NCBI GenBank assembly: GCA_022925895.1 | Contig: JAKSYS010000473.1 | Span: 1 to 49,822 of the forward strand | DNA from: Fragilaria crotonensis | Taxonomy: Eukaryota > Bacillariophyta > Fragilariophyceae > Fragilariales > Fragilariaceae | DNA: 49,822 bases | Reading direction: 5' to 3' | Shown here: positions 9,650 to 19,059 of the stretch, in pieces | Position numbering within the stretch: the stretch's first letter is position 1 | Layout of the letters: every line of letters starts with the position of its first letter | Program-made: the position numbers and the translations under genes | Notes under the pieces: generated by a model | Databases searched by the model: none | What the model was told of the DNA's origin: nothing | Seen by the model: the letters and a program-made list of their open reading frames with translations, nothing else

Positions 9650-11277
9650 AGCTTTCTCGATGAAGATAATCTTGTCGAGTGCCTCCTCAACAAGAAGACC
9701 TCTCTTGTGGGCTTTTTGAGGCATCAACAAGACTAACTAGTTCCTTTGCTCTTGGCATAATGTTTCCAAGAAGCATAGCAATAACTCTGCTCTTGTGGAA
9801 TTATGTAATTGCGGATAAAGTGCAATATCTTTTCTCCACCGTCCTCCCCAAAATTGCCTTAATAGTGTCTGATTTCAAGTACATATGTAAAAGGGCGTAA
9901 CTTCTTTGATGTTGACGATTCTTTTAGAAAATGGTATCAGAGATAAGACACAGAATAAACATGTAGGTGTACTCACATTTTGTACTGTCTTGAAAAGTAT
10001 CCTCGGCGCATCCAGCTGTACATCCAGGTTTTTATTACTCTTACCTGCCTCTTGGCGGCATCATCCTTGCCTCTCCGATAACCCAAGCCTTTACAATTTC
10101 GCCCAGCCTTGATCAACAAGGTGCCACCCACATCGAGTACGTACTGCATTGACAAAATGTGTGGAGATGGCATAGTCAACTTGTGTCATTTCTTGGGAAT
10201 CACCGTCAGTCATGATAAGTTTCACAGCATGTAGTGATTGTGCACCAAGAAGAACAGGAATGGCTTCTTGAATAGCCAACGGAAGAACCAAGATCGCTCA
10301 TTCGGGCAATGCACCTAACAACCACAGTCACCTTTCCATTTGAATCTTTCACAGAGAGTGTCAGCAATGGTCTGCTTTCATTGTTCGTCTCCTGATGCTG
10401 TTGTGGTAGCATTAACATTGGGGGAAGCCATGAAGTCTTTTGCCATTTTTGTAAATCCTTGCACATATGCCATCTGACCACGAGTAAAAATCTGACCCGT
10501 ACGGGTTTTAGTGAACAGAGCAGCTTGGGCAGGCTGGAGCCCGATGTTGGCAACACTCATTGCAGCAACAGTTTCCAGGGTTGAAATGTCAAGAAAGCGT
10601 TTACGATTCCTTATTTCGTTGGAAAGAAGAGGAGGATGGCCAGTGTGCTGGTTATTTCCAATTCCGCAAACAAGGAAAAAACTATTATGGTCAATTCGGA
10701 GTGTGAATTTGACACGACAAGTGCACGAGGTACCACGTAGAGTTGAATTGCGACGTTTCAATGCTACGCCAGAACTCTTGCACCCACGGGCATTCTTCTT
10801 ATCTCCAGTGTAGGTGGTAACACGATAAGAGTCGGTTCCAGTACTTTCATTCAGTATGGAGGACATTCCTCCTTGATCAGACGAATACTTGCGGAAATTA
10901 CTGCATTTCAAAATGCGTTGGTCAGTCAGTAGTACATCTGTGACATTGGTTGGGGAACGCAAACCGTAACCATTGGAAACAAGGGCACAATTCCCAACAG
11001 ATTTTGCAGCTTGGAGTAAGTCAGAGATAAGACTATGGCCTCCTGAATCCTTTCCAAATCCACCGTTGATGGGGTAAAGAGATGGACTGAACCGAATAAT
11101 GTGATTGGAACCCTTGTACATGGAGGTAGTGTACTCAAAGAGGTCACTCGATTCCAATGATGCATTGAAATCATCGGTTGCATGACAAAAATGACCTTTG
11201 AAAGGCAAAGAAGCAGTCCATGACATAGCCTTGAGATCAGATAGAGTCTGATCCAAAGCATGTGGATCCTGCATCAA
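9650..11277 (-). pseudogene. MULE transposase, degraded
   Basis: This would be the DNA transposase of the element. The N-terminal 299 residues read openly from 11277 to 10378. They include a zinc-finger-like FAR1/FLYWCH-type region with Cys residues in RGTSCTCRVKFTLR and the motif GIGNNQHTGHPPLLS. The reading then changes frame. It continues at 10291-10091 with the MULE catalytic signature IMTDGDSQEMTQVDYAISTH followed by RCGWHLVDQGW, and changes again at about 10110 into RVIKTWMYSWMRRGYFSRQ. A weaker tail (FIRNYIIPQEQSYCYASW) appears around 9740-9810, with stops. The TDGD aspartate is visible, but I could not place the complete DDE triad. At least three breaks make this copy inactive as read. 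Confidence 0.75.
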
Positions 11278-11741
11278 TGGTACTTCTTGTTGTGGATGAT
11301 CCTAAAGAGAACGAAACAAGGGGTTGGTAACAAAATAATCGGTAGGTGGTTGCTATAGTAACGCAAGCAAAATGACAACAGATAGAGAGCAAACAAGAGC
11401 GAAAACAGAACAAGGGCAACAAGAGAAACAAAAGCAGCAAGGAGAGCAAGAACAACAAGAGAAACAAGAATGACAGGGAGACAAAGTGCCGTACCATCGT
11501 GGTTGTAAAATATCAAAATGATGAGTTTTGTGCGAGTAAACTCAAATCCACTACTGGTACCCTGTTTTATACACATCTAGACACGATCATTTTTATTTCT
11601 ATTCAAACAAACGTGGAGCAGATTTATGTTCCTTATCTAGAACGTAGTTTTGCACAAGAGTTGGTTTGAAAAGAGGGCGGTGATAAAGTGAAAGAGAAAG
11701 ATTCCGTACAAGTTAAATTCCACAACTAAAGTGCTAAAAAA
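11278..11741. other. 5' non-coding region of the MULE-like element
   Basis: This stretch lies between the transposase start (minus strand) and the right terminal repeat. A purine-rich tract of agaacaagag-like words spans about 11370-11480 and makes a hydrophobic antisense frame that I regard as spurious. It probably holds the transposase promoter, but no element is recognisable. Confidence 0.35.
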
Positions 11742-11773
11742 TGCTGACGTCAAATTGGTGAAACCTAATCGGA
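11742..11773 (-). repeat. Right terminal inverted repeat of MULE-like element
   Basis: Perfect reverse complement of 6673-6704 over 32 bp. It contains tgacgtca and is followed by cccagctataat. Confidence 0.8.
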
Positions 11774-12035
11774 CCCAGCTATAATGCTATTACGCGGAAT
11801 TCTAAATCTTAATAGGGCCACAAACGTTGTGCAAACGTCACAGAACATTCATGACGTAGTCCACCACTTAGATTCGTCGATTGTTCCGTCGCTCGACGAA
11901 GCCTTCTCTGTCCGACGAGCACCTAAATACTGGCGGTATTCTTATTCTGTTTCCATTTTCATCAGGTCTCTTCAACACATATCCGGAAGGGCTCCTGTAT
12001 GTCAGATGTCAGTACATTGAACGTGCAGACATCAG

Positions 12036-12086
12036 TACTGTGACGTGGGCGCTGACGTCAAAAGAGTGAAACCTTGTCGGACCCAG
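12036..12086 (-). repeat. Third copy of the terminal motif upstream of the heat shock factor
   Basis: On the minus strand this segment matches 6673-6718 at about 40 of 46 positions, including both tgacgtca and cccacgtcacagta. It lies about 590 bp before the heat shock factor start. It could be the end of an older or nested element. It could also be a cAMP/CO2-type response element in the promoter, since tgacgt words act in diatom CO2-responsive promoters. Function is not shown by sequence. Confidence 0.6.
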
Positions 12087-12677
12087 CAGCTGTTTGCCAA
12101 ATGTCGCAGTGTCGGACTTTGATCGAACATGCATCATGGCTTTCGAGTGGCATTCGCGTTCGCCGTGCGACGTTGCGAATGACGAGTTCGAAATCGTGTC
12201 CTTAGGGACATCCCTAGTCTCCGGGCTACTTTAAGTAGCTTCTACGCGTTTCCTTACCATCCTAAGATACTTCAGCTTACACACTCTAAAACCTCGCCGC
12301 AATTATCATATATGGGAGTCTGAAATAAGACACGTTTAAGTTGTACTTACAACAGACACTTGAAACCAGGAAAGATTACTCAGTTACCCACGAACAATTA
12401 AATACAGGGAGCACCAAGGTGAGGACAATATGCATCAAGTACAAAATTTCCAACTCCGGAGATTACCCACATGCAGAGAAAAAACCGACGAAAGTTCGAC
12501 TCGACAAGGCCATTTCATATTTTCAACACCCTACACCACAAGAACCCTTTGAAATCCCATCCGACTTGATTGAACGCTCGCATCAGCGACTCACTGACGC
12601 AAGTGTTTCGCGGTGCAATAGTTGTTGTAGATCGGGTCTCCAGTCTTCATAGTATCGCACTGTAGCACTCTGTTACA
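12087..12677. other. Upstream region of the heat shock factor gene
   Basis: No convincing gene was seen. A 103-residue open frame at 12341-12652 has no recognisable domain. The stretch is likely promoter and 5' leader. No clear array of inverted nGAAn heat shock elements was found. Confidence 0.35.
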
Positions 12678-13929
12678 ATGTTTGACTCCGATTCTTCCGC
12701 ACCGCGCAAAGAGCCCTCTTTGCGGCGCCTATGCCAGAGGGAATCGACCGATCTCACTTCCGGTGGTGACTTGATGCAACAGACACAGTCGTTGGAGAGC
12801 GACGTCAACCTGACCCCTTCGGAGGGGTCTGCGTCGCCTGTTTCTTCAACAAGCGCGTTCCTACTGGGGTCAACAACTACAAGGCTCTTGACGATGTCAA
12901 CTTACCTGACTTCGTAAGAGAGCATCACGCGACCCTTACATTCCCTGAAAAGGTAAGTCTTCCATGATATTGTCATCGTGTATTGCCATAGCACCTTCCA
13001 AAACTGTATGCGGGTTCTAACGAAAAGCCTAACCGCATTGTGTCTATATCTTGTAGCTCATGCTCATGTTGATGTACGTCGACAAGGAGTTCCGAACGCC
13101 TGGAAGTAGCCCAGAGGATGTTTGCATCTCCTGGATTCTTGATGGACGAGCCTTCATCATCAGGAGGAAAGAAGACATGGTCAAGCAATTCTTGACCTTG
13201 TTCTTCCGTCAAACCAAGTTTCCGAGCTTCACCAGAAAGCTGTACCGGTGGGGCTTCCGCCAGGTCAGTGTTGCACCAGCGCATGCTGGTGACAATAAGC
13301 GCGAGATGATCTTCGGACACGAGTTCTTCCAACGTGACAACAAGGCCTTAATGGGGCGGATGCGCAGCCTTACGGCAGCTGGCAAAAGGCGAGCTATGCA
13401 AGCCAGGTCTCTCAAGCAACATGCATCTACCGGGATGGGTGCCGAAAGCCTTCAAATTGAGCCAAAGGAAGCTACGGAAGCAATATCCATGCAGTCGTTA
13501 ACCCTTCGTCCAACGTCTGCATCGCCCCTTTATTTGGGCCCTCCGGAAGCGCGGGTTGGTCAACGACCAGGTGCTGGTTACGTTTACGGCAGCTCGTTGA
13601 CAAATCTGGACTCGACTGCATATCAAGAAGCACTGCTGTTCTCACATCAACTCAAGGATCTTCACACCGTGCGCCAATGTCCGAAGGATAATGAAACAAT
13701 GGAAGCCAGGGGAGGAGAAGGTGGAACCAGCACTTCCACCAACGCAACTGCTGCCATTGGCTACCACCTGCCCCAGCAAAGTAACTTTGATCTGTCATTC
13801 CCATCCGCGATTGCAGCTGCTCATCAGCGAATTCGAAATCACCAGGGTGGCCGAGCTGACTACTCAGACTCCGATCCCAATGCGTACATGAGGGCGGCGG
13901 TCGATTTGCTTCTACGATATGCATCGTAG
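12678..13929 (+). CDS. Heat shock factor family transcription factor
   Basis: This nuclear DNA-binding protein belongs to the HSF family, which is greatly expanded in diatoms. The DNA-binding domain is split by one intron, 12953-13056 (gtaagt to ttgtag, 104 bp). Exon 1 ends with ALDDVNLPDFVREHHATLTF-PEK. Exon 2 starts with LMLMLMYVDKEF and contains WILDGRAFII, LTLFFRQTKFPSFTRKLYRW and GFRQV, then FGHEFFQRDNK. The C-terminal half is low complexity with Gln, Ala and Ser. The start is a problem. The ATG at 12678 opens a frame that ends at 12917, while the frame that joins to the domain has a stop near 12767 and no ATG after it. A one-base error in exon 1 or an unseen first exon would explain this. 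The family is certain and the N-terminus is not. The gene converges with the kinase gene, 235 bp apart. Confidence 0.85.
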
Positions 13930-14164
13930 CATCGTAGAATTTGCACGATGGCGTGCAGCCAAGCAGCTGGAGCCAATTCAGCTGTGGCAAATGTGGGTGT
14001 GGGGCACGTCCTCAGGTGTTGGCAAGTAAGCTATTGACGCGCTTATCGCACCCACAAGACCAAAGTGCTACGTGTGGCGTGGAGTCAACGAATTCCTCCC
14101 TTACATATTTATCCTATACACAACATACGGCTTCACATACTGCATTACTTATTCGGGAAGGTCG
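13930..14164. other. Convergent 3' region between heat shock factor and kinase
   Basis: This 235-bp spacer lies between two converging stop codons and probably holds both 3' UTRs. No other feature was seen. Confidence 0.4.
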
Positions 14165-15517
14165 TTAGATGCATCTAGGCAACAAGCAATAGTCTAGGAG
14201 CATCCACAGTGTAGCTTCGGTGTCAAGATACTGGGAAAGGTCCCAATCGGCGAAGCTGGCACAGCAACCTGCAACTTCATTGAGGTCCAAAAGATCTACC
14301 TCGAACAACCTACTTGCCAACACTACACAATCGAGAAGTCCTTGCGATTCCCGTAGATCATCAATCGCATCGTCCAGCTGATGTAGTTGCTGAGCATAGC
14401 AGAGTGCGGCTACAACAGTCATTGGGTGTTGTAAATCCAACTCACAACACAATCCTCGGATCGTTTTTTCGCGACGTTGAAGCACAGCGTCCTTCCTCTT
14501 TCGAGCATTTGATTTATTGATCTTGCTGTTGGGGTCACAATTCTCCTCATCATCTTCAGCGTTTCCTCCATAATTTGTTAGGGGCAAAGCGGCATCGATG
14601 TCGATAATCGACACCGACGGCGCAGTAAAACAAAATTTCGCAAAGAGAGGAGATTCTAATGCTTGTCTCGCAGACAAGCGCTCCTCTGGGTCGACAGCCA
14701 ACAACCCTCGAATCAAGTTTGGTAGTGGTTGTGAAGGAAGCTTTTCCTTTGCCTCCTCGATCATTCGCAGGGCTTCCTTGTTTTTTTGCGCCTCAATAGT
14801 ATGATTCTGAAGCATTTCTAGTAGAATGACGCCAACGCTCCATAGATCGCTCTTGAAGCCGTAAGGTTTCGATTCAACAACTTCAGGAGCCGTGTAGGTT
14901 ACAGTTCCCACCCCGCCGGTATGGGTTGACGTTTCTTCCAACGTCAATTGCTTCGAGTTGTACATCGTTCCTTCAATCACCTTTGCGAGACTGAAATCAA
15001 TCAACACAGGATTCCACTTGCCATCCTCGTTCACCAACATCACATTATCACTCTTTATATCTCGATGAATGAAGCCATTGTCATGAAGGTGAGCCACTGC
15101 ACTCAACAGACCGTGGGCGATCGCGACCTTGTCGCTCCTTTCCTTCAGCCTGCCTGCATCAATCGCTTCACCCAGCGTCCCTTCGCTGTACAGTGGCATG
15201 GCCATCCCAAGCCAAGAATCGTCTATTCCAGCTCCTTCTTGCTCACATTCGCCACTCGACGGTACCTTGACATCCGCCATCTCAACAATGTTCTTGTGAG
15301 CATTTTCATGACGAAATAGACGAAGAACTGATATTTCTCTCAAAGCCCCAATATTCATACCGGGGGTTTGTTCTTCCTCATCATCTTCATCGACAAAGAG
15401 TTTCATCGCAAATTCTTGGCCATCATCATTATAGACGGCGACGACTGACCCATATGTTCCAGCTCCAAGGGACTGTGCTCTGTGATAAGTTTCGGTGGGT
15501 AGGCTCCCTGATGACAT
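14165..15517 (-). CDS. CDK-like Ser/Thr kinase with a C-terminal cyclin-like domain
   Basis: This 450-residue protein has one uninterrupted frame. The kinase domain spans about residues 11-292: glycine loop LGAGTYGSVV (18-26), lysine in FAMKLF (K39), helix GALREISVLRLF with E61 as in cyclin-dependent kinases, HRDIKSDN (151-158), and a T-loop ending in GTVTYTAPE. The magnesium motif is DFS (174-176) instead of DFG. An acidic linker with a basic patch (NARKRKD) follows. Residues 360-447 look like a cyclin box: HPMTVVAALCYAQQL, LLDCVVLASRLFEVDLLDLN, then an E..LWMLLDY helix. CDKs normally bind a separate cyclin, so having both parts in one chain suggests built-in activation. The cyclin-like assignment is by pattern only. 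The start at 15517 gives a short leader before the kinase fold. Confidence 0.82.
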   Translation of the reverse strand: MSSGSLPTETYHRAQSLGAGTYGSVVAVYNDDGQEFAMKLFVDEDDEEEQTPGMNIGALREISVLRLFRHENAHKNIVEMADVKVPSSGECEQEGAGIDDSWLGMAMPLYSEGTLGEAIDAGRLKERSDKVAIAHGLLSAVAHLHDNGFIHRDIKSDNVMLVNEDGKWNPVLIDFSLAKVIEGTMYNSKQLTLEETSTHTGGVGTVTYTAPEVVESKPYGFKSDLWSVGVILLEMLQNHTIEAQKNKEALRMIEEAKEKLPSQPLPNLIRGLLAVDPEERLSARQALESPLFAKFCFTAPSVSIIDIDAALPLTNYGGNAEDDEENCDPNSKINKSNARKRKDAVLQRREKTIRGLCCELDLQHPMTVVAALCYAQQLHQLDDAIDDLRESQGLLDCVVLASRLFEVDLLDLNEVAGCCASFADWDLSQYLDTEATLWMLLDYCLLPRCI

Positions 15518-16031
15518 AATGATATTGACACTGATTGGAGATACTAAACCGATGTGGACGACAACTGCTGGGTCCTACTGCCAAAGTTCGCCTTGTAATA
15601 TATTGAGTGGATGGACTGGGGCAAGTAGGTAGCTAATGGCTAGAGTGACTGTGAGACTGATTTGTGGTTCTTCCAGAACCCTTCGCTTTCACGCGCTCAA
15701 TTCCACTTCTTGGCTGCACCATGCAGGTTCAATTGCCAACCGTTATGTGCGGCGACGAAATATGGCGCGGGAATCAATTCGAATTGAACCAAACCTCACG
15801 ACCTCGATCGAGGACAGCAACGTCAGTCAACGCTGTTCCAGTACTGTAGATTGTATACCGAGTAACATGTAACCCGTAGCAGTGCGACGAATGTACGTTC
15901 ATCTTGAAGTTTAAAGTACGAGTACGGCTTCACGACAGTGCTTGCAGGTTTAGTAAAGATTCCTTCGTGAGTTAGCCTCCCATTCCTCACAACTATATTG
16001 ATGTTTCAGAGACCATGAATCTATCTACTGA
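15518..16031. other. Divergent intergenic region
   Basis: This stretch lies between the kinase start (minus strand) and the EF-hand gene (plus strand) and is likely a bidirectional promoter. A first exon of the EF-hand gene should be here. Candidate donors include gcaggttta near 15945, but no ATG exon could be fixed. Confidence 0.35.
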
Positions 16032-16517
16032 GTCCTCAAGTTTCTCTTCCTTGTTGCCATTTTGTCTCTGGCGACTGTAGCTCAGGACGACGCCGGTTGT
16101 CCTGACGGCACTCCGGGAGAATGCGCTGCCAACCCCGACGAGACTTTGCAAGACACGGCAACATCCAATGCCAACAATGTTGAAGCGGTCGAATCCTCTC
16201 CACCAGAACCTGAAGATCCCAAGTGTCCTTCCCGACCGCACATTATTCGTTGCGCCGCATTGCATTTGGACTCGAACCAGAATAATAAGCTGGATCGAGC
16301 GGAATTGGAACATGCGATTGATCAATTGTCTTGGCTGGCACGAGGTGTCCTCAAAGTTATTGGATCGGTTAATAGCATTATGAAGAAGTGTGACTTTGAT
16401 GGAGATGACGCTATATCCATCGACTACGATATGGACAACACCGTCGATACTTGCCTCGCAACATGTTTCAAACGCCGAGCATTTAAGAGTGCGTTTTTTC
16501 CCGACTGTGATTTGTAA
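16032..16517 (+). CDS. Secreted EF-hand calcium-binding protein, 5' end unresolved
   Basis: The frame opens after a stop at 16029-16031 and at once reads a hydrophobic leader, FLFLVAILSLATVAQDD, that looks like a signal peptide with cleavage near AQ. No ATG is in frame, so a short first exon probably joins at an acceptor such as ctcaag at 16035-16040. The mature part has Cys residues in pairs. One canonical EF-hand loop is DSNQNNKLDRAE (positions 1, 3, 5 and 12 filled). A second, weaker loop is DFDGDDAISIDYD, whose twelfth position is not Glu. It probably binds calcium in the secretory pathway or outside the cell. The antisense open frame over the same region lacks any such features. Its stop lies 96 bp from the end of the converging armadillo gene. 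Confidence 0.65.
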   Translation, partial: VLKFLFLVAILSLATVAQDDAGCPDGTPGECAANPDETLQDTATSNANNVEAVESSPPEPEDPKCPSRPHIIRCAALHLDSNQNNKLDRAELEHAIDQLSWLARGVLKVIGSVNSIMKKCDFDGDDAISIDYDMDNTVDTCLATCFKRRAFKSAFFPDCDL

Positions 16518-16613
16518 GTTTGGGCAAGTAGTAGCTATAAGTATCATATAGATAGATTAAACGGAGATGCTTGACATCGGCTATCTGTGGCGTGTGTGTA
16601 GCGGTGATATCCA

Positions 16614-18164
16614 TCATATCTGAGGAATAAGCACAAGCATCGTGTTCTTTACGCTCTCCTTGGCACTGACATCTCGACAACTTTTGGAGTAGCGAATCAA
16701 GGTTTGCAGCAGACCTCGGTGGGTCACTAGTCGCTTTCGAGTAGATTCTGTGGATGCCAAATTGAGCAAAGCGCGCACTGCATGTTGGGCAGTTGTTTCC
16801 TCCCCTTCACGAGCACAATGGACAAGGACATTTAAGACAGATTCCGAGAGCATCTTGTCGCGAATGCGTTCATCCTGCGAGAGAATCTCCAGAGCCGAGC
16901 AAACATATTCCTTCAGGGAGAATGATGCATTCGGTTCAAAACACTTGCCGACCATGGTTTCGAAAAAGTCAGCATGTTCTACAATGGCGATTCGATTGCC
17001 TGGATGTAGGACTTGTTCTTTGAAGGCAAAGGCTACCGACGCTGAAGCAGGACCTGACGCCATGTCTCTTAGAGCATTCAAGATATCACCGTGAATCGCC
17101 ATCTTTGCGTTCACTTTTGCAGCGCAACTTGCATACGCGCTAGTGGCTTCGCTCCTCACGTCCACACTTCGGTCGTGGATGGCAGCTTGATGCAGCGAAT
17201 GAATAACGTCGGTGCATTTCAGTAATATTGGCACAGCCTTGTCCCTCGCCAGGAACCTCAATGCCCGCGCGCACCTTCGCCGGACAACGTCATCATCTGC
17301 CAACAGAAGGAGGTGGCGCAAAGCTTCTAGAATCATTCCATCACCATGCAGCAATAGCATCATGCAGGAGTCCGTTTCCATGGAGAGATTATCGAATGTT
17401 GAAGTGACATTTCTAATCGTCTTCATGTTCTGGCTTCCTTTACTGCAGAGCTGCACCAGAGCCGTGAGTACAGCAGAGTGTTCAGCCATGACGATGCGAA
17501 CGTTAGGTGTCAAAGATAGGTTACGAAAAATGGCGGATAATCGTTCCATCCCCCTTTCAGTCAGCTCTAAACAAGATGTCCGAGACAAAACTGTTCCCAG
17601 CTGCTCCAATAGCGAAAGGCGATGATCGTCAGCAAAGTGTGAGACACATTTGAGCACACTCATTATGTCACCCTTCATGCACTTTGAGACTGCGTTGTTT
17701 TGCAGCGCTTCCGCCATCATGGGCAGGAAGTTCGGAATATTGATAGTCATCATGGCTCCTCTCGCGGAAGCAGAAATTGATCTCCATATTGACACAACTT
17801 TGGATTGAGCTTTCTGGTTCTTCCATGCTTTCGACAGGAGTCGAAGTAGCTCAATCCCAATGTCGTCCAAGGATTCCATCCGTACGTCCTCTCTACAGTT
17901 CCTGTACAGCGAGTCAATGGCGCTGCATACCATGGAGACTTGATCTGTTTCTGATTCTGTCGCGATCGACCGATTCAAGACGAAACCAAGTTGAAGGCAA
18001 AGTGGTCGCAAGATTCCAGCCTTGACCAGTGGAGTCCCTTCGGAAACCATCGCAATTTTTTCCAAGACTCGAACACGTTGCGTTGTAGTTACCGCTTGAT
18101 GCGCCTCCTCTACCAAATAGAGTATAGTGGATGGAGATTCGCGAGGTCGCTTGCTGGCAATCAT
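16614..18164 (-). CDS. Armadillo/HEAT-repeat protein
   Basis: This 516-residue intronless gene starts at MIASKRPRESPS. The body is built of about 40-residue helical repeats. Typical armadillo signatures are HAVRALLNLASTESTRKRLV, SALEILSQDERIRDKMLS, GMERLSAIFRNLSLTPNVRI and RCARALRFLARDKAV. The repeats run through nearly the whole chain, leaving only a short basic N-terminus. Proteins of this type are scaffolds that bind other proteins, in the cytoplasm or nucleus. The sequence gives no partner. Related genes are common in diatom genomes as an expanded family. There is no signal peptide or membrane segment. Confidence 0.78.
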   Translation of the reverse strand: MIASKRPRESPSTILYLVEEAHQAVTTTQRVRVLEKIAMVSEGTPLVKAGILRPLCLQLGFVLNRSIATESETDQVSMVCSAIDSLYRNCREDVRMESLDDIGIELLRLLSKAWKNQKAQSKVVSIWRSISASARGAMMTINIPNFLPMMAEALQNNAVSKCMKGDIMSVLKCVSHFADDHRLSLLEQLGTVLSRTSCLELTERGMERLSAIFRNLSLTPNVRIVMAEHSAVLTALVQLCSKGSQNMKTIRNVTSTFDNLSMETDSCMMLLLHGDGMILEALRHLLLLADDDVVRRRCARALRFLARDKAVPILLKCTDVIHSLHQAAIHDRSVDVRSEATSAYASCAAKVNAKMAIHGDILNALRDMASGPASASVAFAFKEQVLHPGNRIAIVEHADFFETMVGKCFEPNASFSLKEYVCSALEILSQDERIRDKMLSESVLNVLVHCAREGEETTAQHAVRALLNLASTESTRKRLVTHRGLLQTLIRYSKSCRDVSAKESVKNTMLVLIPQI

Positions 18165-19059
18165 GGTGTTCTGAGAGTCTTCACCTGTTGTATGAGGAAG
18201 TGCGAAAGATCACAACTGTCGAATGGCAAATAGTGACGAAGAAATTGTGTGTGTGTCCATTTCGCGATTCATGTGACAGTGACTCCCACATCCAACGGTT
18301 AATTGCTGGATTGTACTCCTACTAAAATAAAGAGTAGTAGTAAGTACTACGGTAGCACTTCGGTAGTACTGGCGTACAACCTACTCTACCGGTAGAGTGC
18401 AGAAGGGGCTCTCTAACATAGTAGAGAGAGTTGAAACTGACGACTGCAACAACCGTACTGTGCTGTTCCGCAGCGTACGTCATCGTACTGTAAGGTCATT
18501 CATGTGAAACAGAACAATGCAAGATTCTAAAGTGTGGACGGTGTATAATTAGCTACTCTACTACTAGTACTTGTCAAGATTGACAAGATATGAAATGTTG
18601 CCTATTTCACCTCATCCAATGAGGTGAATTCAATTTGACATGATCTACATGACATGTCTCTTGAGCCATTTCAAAGCTCACTTTATTTGCTAAATTTTAG
18701 TTTATAATTTTAGGACCTACTATTTGTGAAAGGCTCTCCCAAGCAGTTGCTGTTAGTGTAGAGAAAACCTTCGCGAATCTACTGTCCTACGGTACCGAAT
18801 ACTAGTAGCTACGTTTAGAGTACAGCCTCCGGCAGCAACTCTCAAGTCTCTCGACTGTCGGGAATAGAATACGTAGGATTTATGTATAGTTTTAAGTACA
18901 AGTGCCGCGTTTCCTACACCGTACATGTACCAGGTACTTGTACTCTTCTCGTACTCGGTGCATGACTTGTTCACTTCAAATCATTTGCATTTGCCAAGGA
19001 ACGCCAACGCAATCTTTGTGTGATGGTGCCTGTGTTGATACCAAAGCAGAAGTAAACGA
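18165..19059. other. Intergenic region with gta-rich simple sequence
   Basis: This is 895 bp between two divergent genes. From about 18312 to 18450 it is rich in gtagta, agtact and palindromic taccggta-like words. A small hairpin, tcacctcatccaatgaggtga, lies at 18608-18628. No gene was seen. It probably carries both promoters. Confidence 0.4.

Larger units (their letters stand above)
6669..11777 (-). mobile_element. Mutator-like (MULE) element with foldback-like internal arrays
   Basis: The proposed boundaries rest on a perfect 32-bp inverted repeat (6673-6704 against 11742-11773) around a degraded MULE transposase on the minus strand. The five bases gctat lie directly outside both proposed ends (6664-6668 and 11778-11782). 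That could be part of a target duplication, but MULEs usually make 9 bp and a 9-bp match is not present. Inside are two arrays of a 73-bp satellite in opposite orientation (about 7008-7517 and 8101-9480) and an open frame between them. This layout resembles foldback-type DNA elements, whose long inverted arms are built of tandem repeats. The right boundary is ambiguous because a third copy of the terminal motif lies at 12036-12086. Confidence 0.6.

Noticed and set aside
11237-11576. Leu/Phe-rich minus-strand frames that look like membrane proteins
   Set aside because: They are translations of a purine-rich simple tract (agaacaagag-like words) upstream of the MULE transposase.
6664-11782. gctat as a proven target-site duplication of the MULE-like element
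   Set aside because: Only five bases match and MULEs usually duplicate nine. It is kept as a hint and not listed as a feature.
15993-16547. Minus-strand 184-residue frame opposite the EF-hand gene
   Set aside because: It has no domain. The plus strand carries a signal peptide core and a canonical EF-hand loop over the same bases.
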